DNA of 64,000 nucleotides, taken from positions 1,178,001-1,242,000 of the forward strand of contig NZ_JAEMQH010000001.1 of assembly GCF_016820575.1 (NCBI RefSeq), given 5' to 3'. Within the stretch, counting starts at the first letter, position 1. Each line of letters starts with the position of its first letter. The notes under the pieces were generated by a model. That model was not told the DNA's origin and did no database searches. It was given only the letters and a program-made list of their open reading frames with translations. A program made the translations under genes and the position numbers. The DNA is from Marinobacter sediminum (GTDB lineage Bacteria; Pseudomonadota; Gammaproteobacteria; Pseudomonadales; Oleiphilaceae). Shown here one piece after another: positions 51,175 through 63,363 of the stretch.

Positions 51175-52845
51175 ATGAGTGAACAGGAAATCAAGGTTCC
51201 CGATCTCGGCGGTGCGGACGAGGTCGAGGTTATTGAAATCATCGTCAGCAAGGGGGATTCGGTTGAAGAAGAGGATCCGATTCTGACGGTGGAATCCGAC
51301 AAGGCATCGGTTGAGCTGCCTTCGCCAGGCACTGGCAAGATTACCAATATCAGTGTGAAGGTCGGTGACAAGGTCAAGGAAGGCGACGTTGTCGGCACCA
51401 TGGAAGTGGGTGGTGCCGGTGGCGGAGACGACGCCAAAGAGGAAGCTGACGACAAGTCCGAGCAGGCATCCGAAGCCGCGTCTGAGGCCAAATCCGGTGA
51501 CAGCTCTGCCGATAAGGCAGAGCCAAGCAAGCCGGCCGCGAAAAAAGGCGGTGGCTCGCGCAAGGAAACCGTTAAGGTTCCGGCTCTGGATGGCTTCGAC
51601 AATGTCCCGGTGATCGAGATCAACGTCGCCGAAGGCGATTCCATCGAGGCGGACGACGCCCTGGTGACGGTCGAGTCGGACAAGGCCACCATGGAGATTC
51701 CGGCGCCCTACGCGGGCAAGGTTGGCAAGATCCTGGTGTCTGAGGGCGACAAGCTGTCCGAAGGCGACGATCTGCTCGAGATGACCGTCGAGGAAGAAGG
51801 TGGCGAGTCAGACGATCAGGCCGAGGCGGAGCCCGCCAAGGAAGCCAAGAAGGATGAGGCTAAGCCTGAGCAGTCCAAGCAGGAAAAAGCCGCTCCCGAG
51901 CCTCAGGGTGCGACCTACGAGCCGCCCGCGCCGGGCACCAAGGTTCATGCTGGCCCGGCCGTGCGTAAGCTGGCCCGTGAATTGGGCGCCGATCTGACCC
52001 GCGTTAAAGGCTCAGGCCCCAAGAACCGGATCGTGAAAGACGATGTTCAGGCTTACGTGAAGAGCCAGCTGCAGCAGGCCCAGCAAGGCGCATCCGTGGG
52101 TACCGGTTCCGGTATTCCCGGGGTCAAGCTGCCGGACTTCAGCCAGTTTGGTGAGATCGAAAAAGAAGCGATGTCTCGCATGATGTCGGCCACGGCCACC
52201 AACATGCAGCGCAGCTGGCTGAACGTGCCTCACGTGACCCAGTTCGAAGACGCGGACATCACAGACATGGAAGACTTCCGCAAGGCCCAGAAGGCCGCTG
52301 GCGAGAAGAAAGGTGTGAAGATGACACCGCTACCCTTCATGTTGAAAGCCTGTGCCACGGCGCTGGCGGAACTGCCTCAGTTCAATGTCTCTCTGGACAT
52401 GGACAAGAAGGAAGTAATCCGCAAGAAGTACATCCACATCGGCATTGCCGTGGATACGCCGCACGGGCTGATGGTTCCGGTGATTCGCAACGTGGATCAG
52501 AAGGGCTTGTGGGAACTGGCGGCGGAAAGCGCTGAACTGGCCCAGAAGGCCCGGGACAAGCAGCTGAAGCCATCAGAGATGCAGGGCGCCTGCTTCACCA
52601 TCACCAGCCTCGGTGGTATTGGTGGCACCGCGTTCACGCCGATCGTGAACACGCCGGAGGTGGCGATTCTGGGTATTTCCAAGGCGGCGATGAAGCCGGT
52701 TTGGGATGGCAAGGAGTTCCAGCCCCGGTTGATGTTGCCGCTGTCGCTGTCCTACGATCACCGAGCGGTGAACGGGGCAGATGCGGCGCGCTTCACCACG
52801 CTGCTGAGTCAGCTGTTGGGAGATATTCGGTCCCTGCTGCTGTAA
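51175..52845 (+). CDS. aceF: Pyruvate dehydrogenase E2, dihydrolipoamide acetyltransferase
   Basis: Core of the complex that transfers acetyl groups to CoA. It has 556 residues. Two lipoyl domains carry Lys43 ('SDKASVELP') and Lys170 ('SDKATMEIP'), separated by acidic Ala/Pro/Lys-rich linkers. The peripheral-subunit-binding domain follows ('HAGPAVRKLARELG', about 260-300). The catalytic domain ends with the motif 'YDHRAVNGADAARF' (His529). E. coli AceF has three lipoyl domains, Pseudomonas has two, as here. It is followed by a strong terminator. Confidence 0.98.
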   Translation: MSEQEIKVPDLGGADEVEVIEIIVSKGDSVEEEDPILTVESDKASVELPSPGTGKITNISVKVGDKVKEGDVVGTMEVGGAGGGDDAKEEADDKSEQASEAASEAKSGDSSADKAEPSKPAAKKGGGSRKETVKVPALDGFDNVPVIEINVAEGDSIEADDALVTVESDKATMEIPAPYAGKVGKILVSEGDKLSEGDDLLEMTVEEEGGESDDQAEAEPAKEAKKDEAKPEQSKQEKAAPEPQGATYEPPAPGTKVHAGPAVRKLARELGADLTRVKGSGPKNRIVKDDVQAYVKSQLQQAQQGASVGTGSGIPGVKLPDFSQFGEIEKEAMSRMMSATATNMQRSWLNVPHVTQFEDADITDMEDFRKAQKAAGEKKGVKMTPLPFMLKACATALAELPQFNVSLDMDKKEVIRKKYIHIGIAVDTPHGLMVPVIRNVDQKGLWELAAESAELAQKARDKQLKPSEMQGACFTITSLGGIGGTAFTPIVNTPEVAILGISKAAMKPVWDGKEFQPRLMLPLSLSYDHRAVNGADAARFTTLLSQLLGDIRSLLL

Positions 52846-52877
52846 CAGGCTCGGGTTCCGAAGTTTCTTCGGTCGAC

Positions 52878-52916
52878 AAAAAAGCCGGAAGGGCATCATG
52901 CCTTTCCGGCTTTTTT
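52878..52916 (+). terminator. aceEF terminator
   Basis: AAAAAAGCCGGAA...TTCCGGCTTTTTT forms a long perfect outer stem with an inner GGGC/GCCT pairing; T-runs occur in both directions, so it can also end the short minus-strand gene at 52960-53070. Confidence 0.92.
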
Positions 52917-52959
52917 CGTTGGGGCTCTCTTCCGTTGAGCGCCTTTCCTTAGGAGTCTG

Positions 52960-53070
52960 TTAGTTGGCGAAGAACATCCAGTCGAAGTAATCGTGCAGGT
53001 CCTGCATGGTGGCCGCTTCGTCCGGGTGGGTCAGTTCAAACAGCAGGTTCTGGTCTTTGGCTTTTTTCAT
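52960..53070 (-). CDS. 36-residue hypothetical protein
   Basis: A short frame with ATG at 53070 and TAA at 52960-52962. AGGTGA lies four bases upstream of the ATG. The product starts 'MKKAKDQNLLFELTHPDE' and ends 'HDYFDWMFFAN'. It is acidic in the middle and aromatic at the C-terminus (Tyr, Phe, Trp, Phe, Phe). It has no signal peptide and no membrane span. It is followed by the aceEF terminator, which also works on this strand. The good ribosome site, coding-like composition and isolated place argue for a real gene, but I know of no family. Confidence 0.6.
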   Translation of the reverse strand: MKKAKDQNLLFELTHPDEAATMQDLHDYFDWMFFAN

Positions 53071-53267
53071 GGTGTCACCTCGTGGGTTGCTACGCTGGAC
53101 CGGGCGGAGTGATTCCGTCGCATTCTGTTCAGGGTTAACAAAGCATCGAGTGTGCCAAAAACTAAGTGCTGGCTAAGTGTATGAATTGCTGGGGTGTTAA
53201 GGGTTGGCGTTCTGGGTGCTTAAAAAGGGAGTGCAGCAAGTTGGTGCCGGATGCACCGGGATGGAAC

Positions 53268-53296
53268 GAAAAAGCCCCGGCAGGGCCGGGGCTTTT
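53268..53296 (-). terminator. Porin gene terminator
   Basis: A perfect 11-bp stem, AAAAGCCCCGG / CCGGGGCTTTT, with a CAGGG loop; the minus strand continues with TTTTTCG. The stretch 53071-53267 between the 36-residue gene and this hairpin shows no other feature. Confidence 0.88.
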
Positions 53297-53318
53297 CCGA
53301 GTTAACTTCTAAGGAAGA

Positions 53319-54470
53319 TTAGAAGTTGTACTGCGAGGCAAACAGGATACGGCTGGCGTCGCCGTCTGTGCCATCAACATTTTCACGGCTCAGGAACTGG
53401 TATTCAACGCCCATCATGACGTTTTTGACCGGGCTCCACTTGTAGTTGGCCATGACAGCTGAGTTGGTTTCGCTCTTGTCAGCTACGTCATAACCTTCGT
53501 CCTCGGCGTCATCCCAATCAACTTCGACCATGCCGTAGCCAATGTTGATGCTGCGACCGCCGCCCAGGTTGATGCCGGTGCCGATGGTGGCGCCATAGCC
53601 GGAGATGGTTTCAACATCGCCAGAGGCGTCAATGAAGGCGCTTTCCGCACCGAAGTTCTCGCCAGAACGATACAGGTAGCTGTTGGCGCCGTCGGAGTAT
53701 GAAATGTTACCTTGGATGGTGATCATGTCGGTCAGCGACATCTTGGCCGACAGGAAGGTGCCAAAGCCGAACGCTGATTCGTCGTTATCGCCGTCGTCAT
53801 AGCCTACCTGATGGGCCAAAACCGCGGCTGAATATGCCAGGCCGCCAGCGGAATCTTCCAGGCGAGCGGTCAGAGCTGGCATTGAGTCCTTCTCTGCGAC
53901 GTCAGCCGGCAAGATTGCATCGTCGTTCACAAAAGAGCTGTTCGGTTGCTCCAGAGAGAAAGACAGCGGACCGGTGGTGTATCGGATTTGAGGCGCCCGT
54001 GACTGCAGGCCTGCGTTACCCGGCAGGGAGTCAAAGTCCAGAGTTGAGGTGTTGCCCACGAAGCTGGTGAAGTTTGACCAGGTCTGACCGGCCAGAACAT
54101 TCATGTAGGAGCCGTAAGCGTGACGAAGGCGGAGGCTGCCACCACCGCCGCCGCGGAAGTCACCCTCAATGTTGACCATAACGCCTTCGGGGCTGGTGGC
54201 CTTTACACCAATACGGCTCTGGAAAGCGTCTGCGCCGAAGTGGCCATCTGCTGCATCATCGTTGCCAGCGAGGCCGGCATAGGAGCCCGAGCGGGTGCTC
54301 AGCGCCTGGTTGCTATCGATATCGTAACTGGCGTTCAGGCGGCCATAGCCATAAACAGCCATGTCGTAATCGCCAGCGGTAAAGCTAACCGCGCCAGCCT
54401 GGCCTGCTACCCCTAGCACTGCCGCTGCTGCCGTCGCACGAATAGCCATTCTTAATTTGTTACTTTGCAT
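53319..54470 (-). CDS. Outer-membrane porin, DcaP-like
   Basis: A predicted 16-strand-type outer-membrane channel of 383 residues. The signal peptide covers about 1-26 ('MAIRATAAAAVLGVAGQAGA' from the second Met). The mature barrel alternates short beta strands and acidic loops with many Asp, Gly, Ser, and ends in the membrane-insertion signature '...ASQYNF' with terminal Phe. 'YGYGRLNASYDID' near the start resembles DcaP-type porins. I chose the ATG at 54470; an upstream in-frame extension is not signal-like. The substrate is unknown. It is divergent from the exonuclease gene. Confidence 0.85.
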   Translation of the reverse strand: MQSNKLRMAIRATAAAAVLGVAGQAGAVSFTAGDYDMAVYGYGRLNASYDIDSNQALSTRSGSYAGLAGNDDAADGHFGADAFQSRIGVKATSPEGVMVNIEGDFRGGGGGSLRLRHAYGSYMNVLAGQTWSNFTSFVGNTSTLDFDSLPGNAGLQSRAPQIRYTTGPLSFSLEQPNSSFVNDDAILPADVAEKDSMPALTARLEDSAGGLAYSAAVLAHQVGYDDGDNDESAFGFGTFLSAKMSLTDMITIQGNISYSDGANSYLYRSGENFGAESAFIDASGDVETISGYGATIGTGINLGGGRSINIGYGMVEVDWDDAEDEGYDVADKSETNSAVMANYKWSPVKNVMMGVEYQFLSRENVDGTDGDASRILFASQYNF

Positions 54471-54634
54471 TGTTGTTGTCTCCACACATTTATTGTTGTT
54501 GGACCCAAGACTCAAGGTAGTTACGAATCTGTGACAGTTCAAATTAATTCGCGCGATATTTAGACGAATGTCTAGGGGTGGATTTCGTTGCTATACAAAC
54601 ATCTGCGGATGTGCCACCCGCGTACAATGGAACT

Positions 54635-56086
54635 ATGACAAACCAAAGCACCCACCTTCAGGACACCACTTTCGCTTTTCTGGATATTGAAACCACGGGA
54701 GGTAATTCTGCCCGGGATAGAATCACAGAAATCGGCATACGATTCTGGCGCGCCGGTGAGATGGTGGGAGAGTGGCAAACCCTCCTCAATCCAGAGACCC
54801 GGATCTCTGCCTTCATCGAGAACTTTACGGGTATTTCCAATGATATGGTGGCCGATGCACCGCTATTCGCGGACATCGCCGACGAGTTGGAAGAGAAGCT
54901 GAAGGGCACCGTATTTGTGGCGCACAACGCCCGGTTTGATTATGGCTTTATCAAGTCAGAATTCCGCCGGCTTGGGCATCTTTTTTCCGCCAAAGTTCTA
55001 TGCACGGTGAAGCTGTCGCGCCGACTGTATCCGGAGTTCCGCCGCCACAACATGGATGCCCTGATTGAGCGCCACGGCTTGGGCCGGGTTCAGCGTCACC
55101 GAGCCATGGGTGATGTCGAGGCAATGCTGTCGTTTTTCCTGCACGCACGCGCCGAACGAGGTGATGAGGTTATGGAGGATGCCATCGCCACCTTGCTTCA
55201 GCGCCCCAGTATTCCCTCCCATTTGCCGCCGGACACGCTCCAGGATTTGCCGTCGAGCCCCGGTGTTTACCGATTTTACGGCGAGAACGACGCACTGCTT
55301 TACGTGGGCAAGAGCACCAACATTGCCCAGCGGGTGGCTTCGCATTTCTCCGGCGACCATAACTCCAGCCGCGGTGTGCGGATGTCAGAAAGTCTGCGTC
55401 GGGTGGACTGGACCCAGACCGCGGGCGAGCTCGGCGCGTTGTTGCTGGAACTGAAGCAGATCAAAACCCTGAAACCACTCTTTAACCGTCGCTCCCGGGC
55501 CGCCAAGAACCTGGTGAGCATAGAGCTGAGTGAGACGGGGGCAGGCTATCTACAGGCACGTCTGGTCAGGGAAATCGAGCCTCACAGACTGGGCAATTAC
55601 TTCGGGCTGTTTCGAAGCAAGCGCGATGCTGAGCGCGCTTTAAGCGGCATTGCCGCGAAGAATGAGTTGTGCAACCGCTTGCTGGGCTTGGAGCCTGATC
55701 ATGAGGGCGCTTGTTTCCAGCGTGCCCTCGGGCGTTGCAGGGGTGCCTGTGAAGGGCTGGAAGATGTCACTCGTTACAACTTGCGCACCCAGATCGCCTT
55801 TCACGCCTTGCGTCTGCAGACCTGGCCCTGGGAAGGTCCGGTGGGAGTTGTGGAGCATGACCGATCTTCTGACCGTACCGACATCCTCGTGGTGTACAAC
55901 TGGATGCACGTAGCCACCGTGCATGAGGAAGCCGACCTGCACGAGCTTTCCCTGAGTGGCCAGGCGGTCACGTTCGATCTGGATTCCTACAAGCTGCTGA
56001 TCAAGGCGCTGCACGGCCGGGACGGAAAAAACCGCAAAATCCTTGAGTTGCCGGCGATTGGTGCACCGGATGTGCTAATGCCCTGA
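54635..56086 (+). CDS. DnaQ-type exonuclease fused to a GIY-YIG (Cho/UvrC-like) nuclease domain
   Basis: A two-domain nuclease of 483 residues. The DEDDh exonuclease has motif I 'FLDIETTG' (Asp17, Glu19), motif II 'AHNARFDYGF' (Asp102) and motif III 'HRAMGD' (His155, Asp160). The GIY-YIG domain follows at about 205-290 with 'SPGVYRFYG' and 'LLYVGKSTNIAQRVASHF'. The C-terminal region (about 330-483) includes a 'CFQRALGRCRGAC' Cys cluster as in UvrC/Cho relatives. This is a known fusion in pseudomonads and actinobacteria, likely for DNA repair. The ATG at 54635 is preferred; a GTG at 54578 would add a non-conserved extension. Confidence 0.9.
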   Translation: MTNQSTHLQDTTFAFLDIETTGGNSARDRITEIGIRFWRAGEMVGEWQTLLNPETRISAFIENFTGISNDMVADAPLFADIADELEEKLKGTVFVAHNARFDYGFIKSEFRRLGHLFSAKVLCTVKLSRRLYPEFRRHNMDALIERHGLGRVQRHRAMGDVEAMLSFFLHARAERGDEVMEDAIATLLQRPSIPSHLPPDTLQDLPSSPGVYRFYGENDALLYVGKSTNIAQRVASHFSGDHNSSRGVRMSESLRRVDWTQTAGELGALLLELKQIKTLKPLFNRRSRAAKNLVSIELSETGAGYLQARLVREIEPHRLGNYFGLFRSKRDAERALSGIAAKNELCNRLLGLEPDHEGACFQRALGRCRGACEGLEDVTRYNLRTQIAFHALRLQTWPWEGPVGVVEHDRSSDRTDILVVYNWMHVATVHEEADLHELSLSGQAVTFDLDSYKLLIKALHGRDGKNRKILELPAIGAPDVLMP

Positions 56087-56140
56087 GTGGCGTATCATGG
56101 GGTTAGGTCCGCACACGTACTTACTTGCCCGGTGCGGTGA

Positions 56141-57400
<1,260 letters not shown>

Positions 57401-57409
57401 GGAGTCGAT

Positions 57410-58426
57410 ATGTGGCTTGTACGTCCGGCCCAACCGGCTGACTTGGAGCAGATCCTTGAGATAGCGGGCACCCAGAGTGCCCGTCTTTCCTCAACCCTGC
57501 CCAAACAGTCCGAAGCCCTTGCGAGCAAAATTGAACATTCCCTGGCCTCCTTCGCCGGCAACGTGCCGGCCAGTGACGCGCCACGGTTTCTGTTTGTTCT
57601 GGAAGATACCAACACCGGCCAGGTGGCAGGAACAGCCGGCATTGATGCCCGTGCCGGTAACGGTCAGCCGTTTTATAACTATCGCCGCGATGCACTGGTT
57701 CATGCCTCCCATGAACTGGGTGTGTCGCGCCGGGTAGAAGTGCTGTACCCGTCCCATTCCCTGACCGACCAGACCCTGCTGTGCTCGTTTTCCATTCGCC
57801 CTGAACTGCGCAACACCGAGGCATTTGAGTTGCTGTCCCGGGCCAGAATGCTGTTCATTGCCGAGCACCGGGAGTGGTTCTCGTCGCGGCTGGTGGTTGA
57901 AATTCAGGGTGTGCAGGACGAAAACGGCAGCGTGCCGTTTTGGGACAGCCTGGCGCGGCACTTCTTCAACATGGATTTTGAAACCGCCGACCAGTATTCC
58001 TCCCTACTCAGCAAAACCTTCATTGCCGAGCTGATGCCGCCAAACCCGGTTTACGTCACTCTGCTGACTGAACAGGCCCAGGCAGCATTGGGGCAGTGCC
58101 ACCCAATGACCAAACTCAATCTGGAGTTGTTGCTGCGCGAGGGTTTCCACTCCGGCTGCTACCTGGACATTTTCGATGCTGGCCCGGTACTGGAAGCTCG
58201 CACCGATTCGGTCCACACCCTGGTGACCAGTCATCGCAAGAGTCTCCATGGAAGTCAGGATGAGGCTGGTGACCAGTGCCTGATCGCTGCCGGGGAAGGC
58301 TTGGCGTTCCGATGCACGATAGCTCGGGCGGAAGAGGCACTGGATGATGAACTTAAGGTGTCGGTGAAGGCCTGGAAAGTGCTGGAAAAAAGCGCGGGCG
58401 ACGCGGTAAGGATGGCACCGTTATGA
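57410..58426 (+). CDS. aruF: Arginine N-succinyltransferase, alpha subunit
   Basis: Catalyses succinylation of arginine (first step of the AST pathway) together with AruG. It has 338 residues. The AstA-family start 'WLVRPAQPADLEQILEIA', 'TAGIDARAGNGQPFYNYR' and 'RHFFNMDFETADQYSSL' are visible. It has about 30% of positions in common by eye with AruG next door, as expected for the heteromeric pseudomonad type. GGAG precedes the ATG, ten bases after astC. Confidence 0.93.
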   Translation: MWLVRPAQPADLEQILEIAGTQSARLSSTLPKQSEALASKIEHSLASFAGNVPASDAPRFLFVLEDTNTGQVAGTAGIDARAGNGQPFYNYRRDALVHASHELGVSRRVEVLYPSHSLTDQTLLCSFSIRPELRNTEAFELLSRARMLFIAEHREWFSSRLVVEIQGVQDENGSVPFWDSLARHFFNMDFETADQYSSLLSKTFIAELMPPNPVYVTLLTEQAQAALGQCHPMTKLNLELLLREGFHSGCYLDIFDAGPVLEARTDSVHTLVTSHRKSLHGSQDEAGDQCLIAAGEGLAFRCTIARAEEALDDELKVSVKAWKVLEKSAGDAVRMAPL

Positions 58427-58469
58427 ACAGAATGATGCCTGTTGTATTAACCCCGAGGGAGGGCGTGAC

Positions 58470-59582
58470 ATGCTGGTGATTCGCCCGCTTCAGGAAAGCG
58501 ATCTTGACGATCTCTATGCCATGGCGCAAAACGCCGGCAAGGGACTGACCACCCTACCAGCAGACCGCAAACTGTTGCAGAAGAAAATTGCGCACACCCG
58601 TGAAACCTTCAACCAGCGCTGCGCCCCGGAAGCCGGGCTGTACCTGTTTGCGCTCGAAGACACCGAGCTGAAGAAAACCGTGGGTATCAGTGGTATCCAG
58701 GCCCGGGTCGGGCTGGACGAGGTGTTTTATAACTATCGCCTCAGCATTACGGTCAATGCCTCCAAGGAGCTGGGCGTGCACGTGCGTACGCCCACGCTTC
58801 ATTTGTCCAATGACATGACCGACACCAGTGAGATCTGCTCGCTGTTGTTGTCGGATGACTACAAGGGCGGTGGCAGTGGTTTGCTGCTGTCACGTTGCCG
58901 GTTCATGTACCTGGACGAGTTCCGCAAGCATTTCTCGGAGAAAGTCTTTGCCGAGATGCGGGGCGTGTCTGACCGGGACGGCCGTAGCCCACTCTGGGAT
59001 GCCCTTGGCAGCAAGTTCTTCGACATGGAGTTCACCGAGGCGGACATGCTGTCCGGGCTCGGTAACAAGGCCTTTATTGCCGAGCTGATGCCCAAGTACC
59101 CCATCTACCTGCCGATGCTGCCGGATCCCGCCCGGGCCGTTATCGGCCGGGTGCACGAAAACACCGCGCCAGCGCTCAAGATGCTTCAGGCTGAGGGTTT
59201 CAACTTCAACGGTCTGGTGGATATTTTTGACGGTGGCCCGGTGGTTGAAGCGTTCGTGCACAACATCCGAACGGTTCGGGAGTCGATCAACCGCTATGCG
59301 ATGGTCACGCAAACCCCGATTGATCTGGATGTTCCAGCCGGCGAGCGGGTCATGATTTCCAATCGGTCGTTCCGGGATTTCCGGGTGACCACCATTCCGG
59401 CCAGCTGCATCGGGTCGGATACGGTCAAGATGCCGCTCGAGGTGGCCGAGGCTTTGAACCTGGAGTCGGGTGATCCGGTTCGACTGGCCCCGTTAAAGGA
59501 TAACGGCCCCCAGTTCCTGCATGCGCACCGGAGTCATGACAAGGCGGACGAACGCGTTCGCGAGTCGCGAAGCCGTTTCTGA
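58470..59582 (+). CDS. aruG: Arginine N-succinyltransferase, beta subunit
   Basis: Partner of AruF, 370 residues. Shared AstA-family motifs are 'MLVIRPLQESDLDDLYAMA', 'GISGIQARVGLDEVFYNYR' and 'SKFFDMEFTEADMLSGLGNKAFIAELMP'. The C-terminal 30 residues past 'GDPVRLAPL' are an extra hydrophilic tail ending in Arg/Ser-rich sequence. GAGGG precedes the ATG. Only 43 bases separate it from aruF. Confidence 0.94.
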   Translation: MLVIRPLQESDLDDLYAMAQNAGKGLTTLPADRKLLQKKIAHTRETFNQRCAPEAGLYLFALEDTELKKTVGISGIQARVGLDEVFYNYRLSITVNASKELGVHVRTPTLHLSNDMTDTSEICSLLLSDDYKGGGSGLLLSRCRFMYLDEFRKHFSEKVFAEMRGVSDRDGRSPLWDALGSKFFDMEFTEADMLSGLGNKAFIAELMPKYPIYLPMLPDPARAVIGRVHENTAPALKMLQAEGFNFNGLVDIFDGGPVVEAFVHNIRTVRESINRYAMVTQTPIDLDVPAGERVMISNRSFRDFRVTTIPASCIGSDTVKMPLEVAEALNLESGDPVRLAPLKDNGPQFLHAHRSHDKADERVRESRSRF

Positions 59583-61145
<1,563 letters not shown>

Positions 61146-61182
61146 CCCCTAATTGCGACCAATAAAAACGGAACGAACAGCG

Positions 61183-62523
61183 ATGGTGAAGCACGCGGTA
61201 GAAGCGAATTTCGACGGTCTGGTTGGGCCTACTCACAACTACGCCGGGCTGTCCTGGGGGAACGTGGCCTCGAAGTCGAATGTGCGCGCGGAATCCAATC
61301 CCAAGGAAGCCGCGCTGCAGGGGCTGGCGAAGATGAAGCGGCTGGCGGACCGTGGCTACGTCCAAGGCATACTGCCGCCCCATGAACGGCCCCATATCCC
61401 AACGCTACGGGCGCTGGGCTTTGAGGGGGCGGACAGCCAGATCCTGGAGCAGGCCGCGAAATCCAGTCCGTCGATTCTGGCGGCGGTGTCGTCTGCGTCC
61501 ACCATGTGGACCGCCAATGCGGCGACGGTATCGCCCAGCGCCGATACCGCCGATCACCGGGTGCATTTCACCCCGGCCAACCTGAGCGCCAAGTTCCATC
61601 GCTCCATTGAGCATCGAGTGACCGGGCGGGCACTGAAGGCGATCTTCGCCGATGAGGGCTATTTCGCTCATCATCCGGCGCTGCCGTCGGTGAGCCAGTT
61701 CGGTGACGAAGGTGCTGCCAACCATACTCGCCTGTGTGGCGGCTACGGCGAACCGGGTGTAGAACTGTTCGTGTACGGGCAGGTGGCGTTCAATGATCAG
61801 GCCCCGGCTCCGAAAAAATACCCGGCCCGACAAACGCTGGAGGCCTCCCAGGCCATTGCCCGGCTGCACGGGCTTGATGACCAGCACACGGTGTTTGCCC
61901 AGCAAAACCCGAATGCCATCGACGCGGGCGTGTTCCACAACGATGTCATCGCAGTCGGCAATGGCAACACCCTGTTCTATCACGACATGGCGTTTCTCGA
62001 AGAGGAGCGGGTGCTGGCCGATATCCGGTCGCGCCTGACCGGTGCCGAACTTGAAGCAGTGCGGGTTAGCAGTGAGGAAGTGCCGATTGAGGATGCCGTG
62101 GCTTCCTACCTGTTCAACAGCCAGTTGCTGAAGACCCCGGATGGCATGATGCTGGCGGTGCCCGGCGAGTGTCGGGAAGTGGCTTCGGTCAGTCGCTACC
62201 TGGATACCCTGGTGCAGTCCGGCGGACCCATCACCTCGGTCGAGGTGTTTGACGTCAAACAGTCGATGCGCAACGGCGGCGGCCCCGCCTGTTTGCGCTT
62301 GCGGGTCGTGCTGAGCGATGAGGAGCTCAAGGCCATGCACCGGGGTGTGCTGTTGACCGACGATTTGTATGAGCGCCTGACCGCCTGGGTCAAGGCGCAC
62401 TACCGGGACCGGCTGTCACAGGCGGACCTGGCTGATCCGATGTTGCTGGAGGAGGTGCGCAAGGCCCTGGACGAGCTGACGGGTATTCTGGGGCTCGGAT
62501 CGATTTACGACTTCCAGCTCTAG
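61183..62523 (+). CDS. astB: N-succinylarginine dihydrolase
   Basis: Releases ammonia and CO2 from succinylarginine to form succinylornithine, the ammonia-yielding step. It has 446 residues (E. coli 447). The family start '[18 protein letters not shown]' and '[16 protein letters not shown]' are clear. The catalytic nucleophile Cys370 is in '[15 protein letters not shown]'. The ATG at 61183 gives the family N-terminus; a TTG at 61153 is unlikely. It is the last astC-operon gene here; astE is absent. Its stop codon overlaps that of the convergent tetR gene. Confidence 0.96.
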   Translation: MVKHAVEANFDGLVGPTHNYAGLSWGNVASKSNVRAESNPKEAALQGLAKMKRLADRGYVQGILPPHERPHIPTLRALGFEGADSQILEQAAKSSPSILAAVSSASTMWTANAATVSPSADTADHRVHFTPANLSAKFHRSIEHRVTGRALKAIFADEGYFAHHPALPSVSQFGDEGAANHTRLCGGYGEPGVELFVYGQVAFNDQAPAPKKYPARQTLEASQAIARLHGLDDQHTVFAQQNPNAIDAGVFHNDVIAVGNGNTLFYHDMAFLEEERVLADIRSRLTGAELEAVRVSSEEVPIEDAVASYLFNSQLLKTPDGMMLAVPGECREVASVSRYLDTLVQSGGPITSVEVFDVKQSMRNGGGPACLRLRVVLSDEELKAMHRGVLLTDDLYERLTAWVKAHYRDRLSQADLADPMLLEEVRKALDELTGILGLGSIYDFQL

Positions 62524-63167
62524 GACGCGATCGACGACGTCAGCATTTCCATCGTGTGCCGGATAAGCGCATCGGCGGAAACATTCTCGCCCGGTTTGCC
62601 GTTACCGGTGCTGAGTTCTGACTGACACAGCAACAGGACGCCATGGAGGGCGCCCCGAAGATAAAGTGCGGTCTGGACCGGGTCTGCAATCCGGTCCCGG
62701 CTCATGGTGCCGTCCTCCAGCCCCAGGCGGATGGCGCCAATCATCAGCGCCATAAGATCAGACTTCGAACACAGCATCTCTTCTGTCTGACTCTCATCGG
62801 CCTCGGCCATCGCCGTAGACGCCGTGGTTAATGCCGAGAAGTAATCCGGCTCATCCAGGTAAAACCGATAGTACGCCTCGCCCATGGCCGCGATCTGCGC
62901 CAGCCCGGTGTCGGCCCGATCGCGGGCCTCCTGGAAACGGGTCGCCAGGCTTTGTCCGGCCCGCAGCATGATGCCCCGCTGGATGGCCGCCTTATCCTTG
63001 AAATAGACGTACAGCAGCGCCCGGCTCAGGCTGGCGGTGCGGGCGATGTCATCCATGGACGTGCGCTCGTAGCCTTTTTCTGAAAAAACCAGTTCAGCCG
63101 CGTCCAGGATCGCATCGTAGCGAGCCTGGCGCTCTCGTTCTCGGCGTGTTTTCAGCGGTTCACTCAT
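62520..63167 (-). CDS. TetR-family repressor
   Basis: 215 residues from the ATG at 63167. The N-terminal HTH is at about 15-60 ('[38 protein letters not shown]'). The C-terminal all-helical ligand domain is less conserved and ends '[12 protein letters not shown]'. It is divergent from an RND-efflux adaptor gene, a typical arrangement in which the TetR protein represses the pump. Two palindromes lie in the shared gap. In-frame starts at 63179 and 63197 are possible but lack ribosome sites. Confidence 0.88.
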   Translation of the reverse strand: MSEPLKTRRERERQARYDAILDAAELVFSEKGYERTSMDDIARTASLSRALLYVYFKDKAAIQRGIMLRAGQSLATRFQEARDRADTGLAQIAAMGEAYYRFYLDEPDYFSALTTASTAMAEADESQTEEMLCSKSDLMALMIGAIRLGLEDGTMSRDRIADPVQTALYLRGALHGVLLLCQSELSTGNGKPGENVSADALIRHTMEMLTSSIAS

Positions 63168-63189
63168 CTGACGTCCCATATAGCTATAA

Positions 63190-63219
63190 CTTGCCACTAC
63201 TTACCACTACTTACCACTA
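63190..63219. repeat. Three tandem 10-bp repeats upstream of tetR
   Basis: CTTGCCACTA, CTTACCACTA and CTTACCACTA follow head to tail. They lie in the 5' region of tetR, between its start and the palindromes. Helical spacing of one turn would suit cooperative protein binding. They may also be a simple slippage product. Confidence 0.6.
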
Positions 63220-63260
63220 CGGCGTTGGCATCATACCTCAAAGTGAATAAGGCCTGATTA

Positions 63261-63292
63261 TTGACAAAATGTCAAAGAGTGACATTATGTCG
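63261..63292. promoter_or_regulatory. Paired palindromic operators and promoter of the efflux adaptor gene
   Basis: TTGACAAAATGTCAA (63261-63275) is a perfect inverted repeat around AAA. TGACATTATGTCG (63280-63292) is a second near-copy. The first begins with the consensus -35 hexamer TTGACA, and CATTAT at 63283-63288 lies 16 bases further on as a possible -10, so a bound repressor would cover both promoter elements. Confidence 0.7.
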
Positions 63293-63363
63293 TAATTATA
63301 GTCTCGGGATTCCGATGGAGCGGAAGCCCGTCACCGACCAGAGCATGGATGAAAGGACAAATC

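Noticed and set aside
48909..51692. A 927-codon open frame on the minus strand opposite aceE and the start of aceF
   Set aside because: Same shadow effect; it crosses two real genes and has no domain signature.
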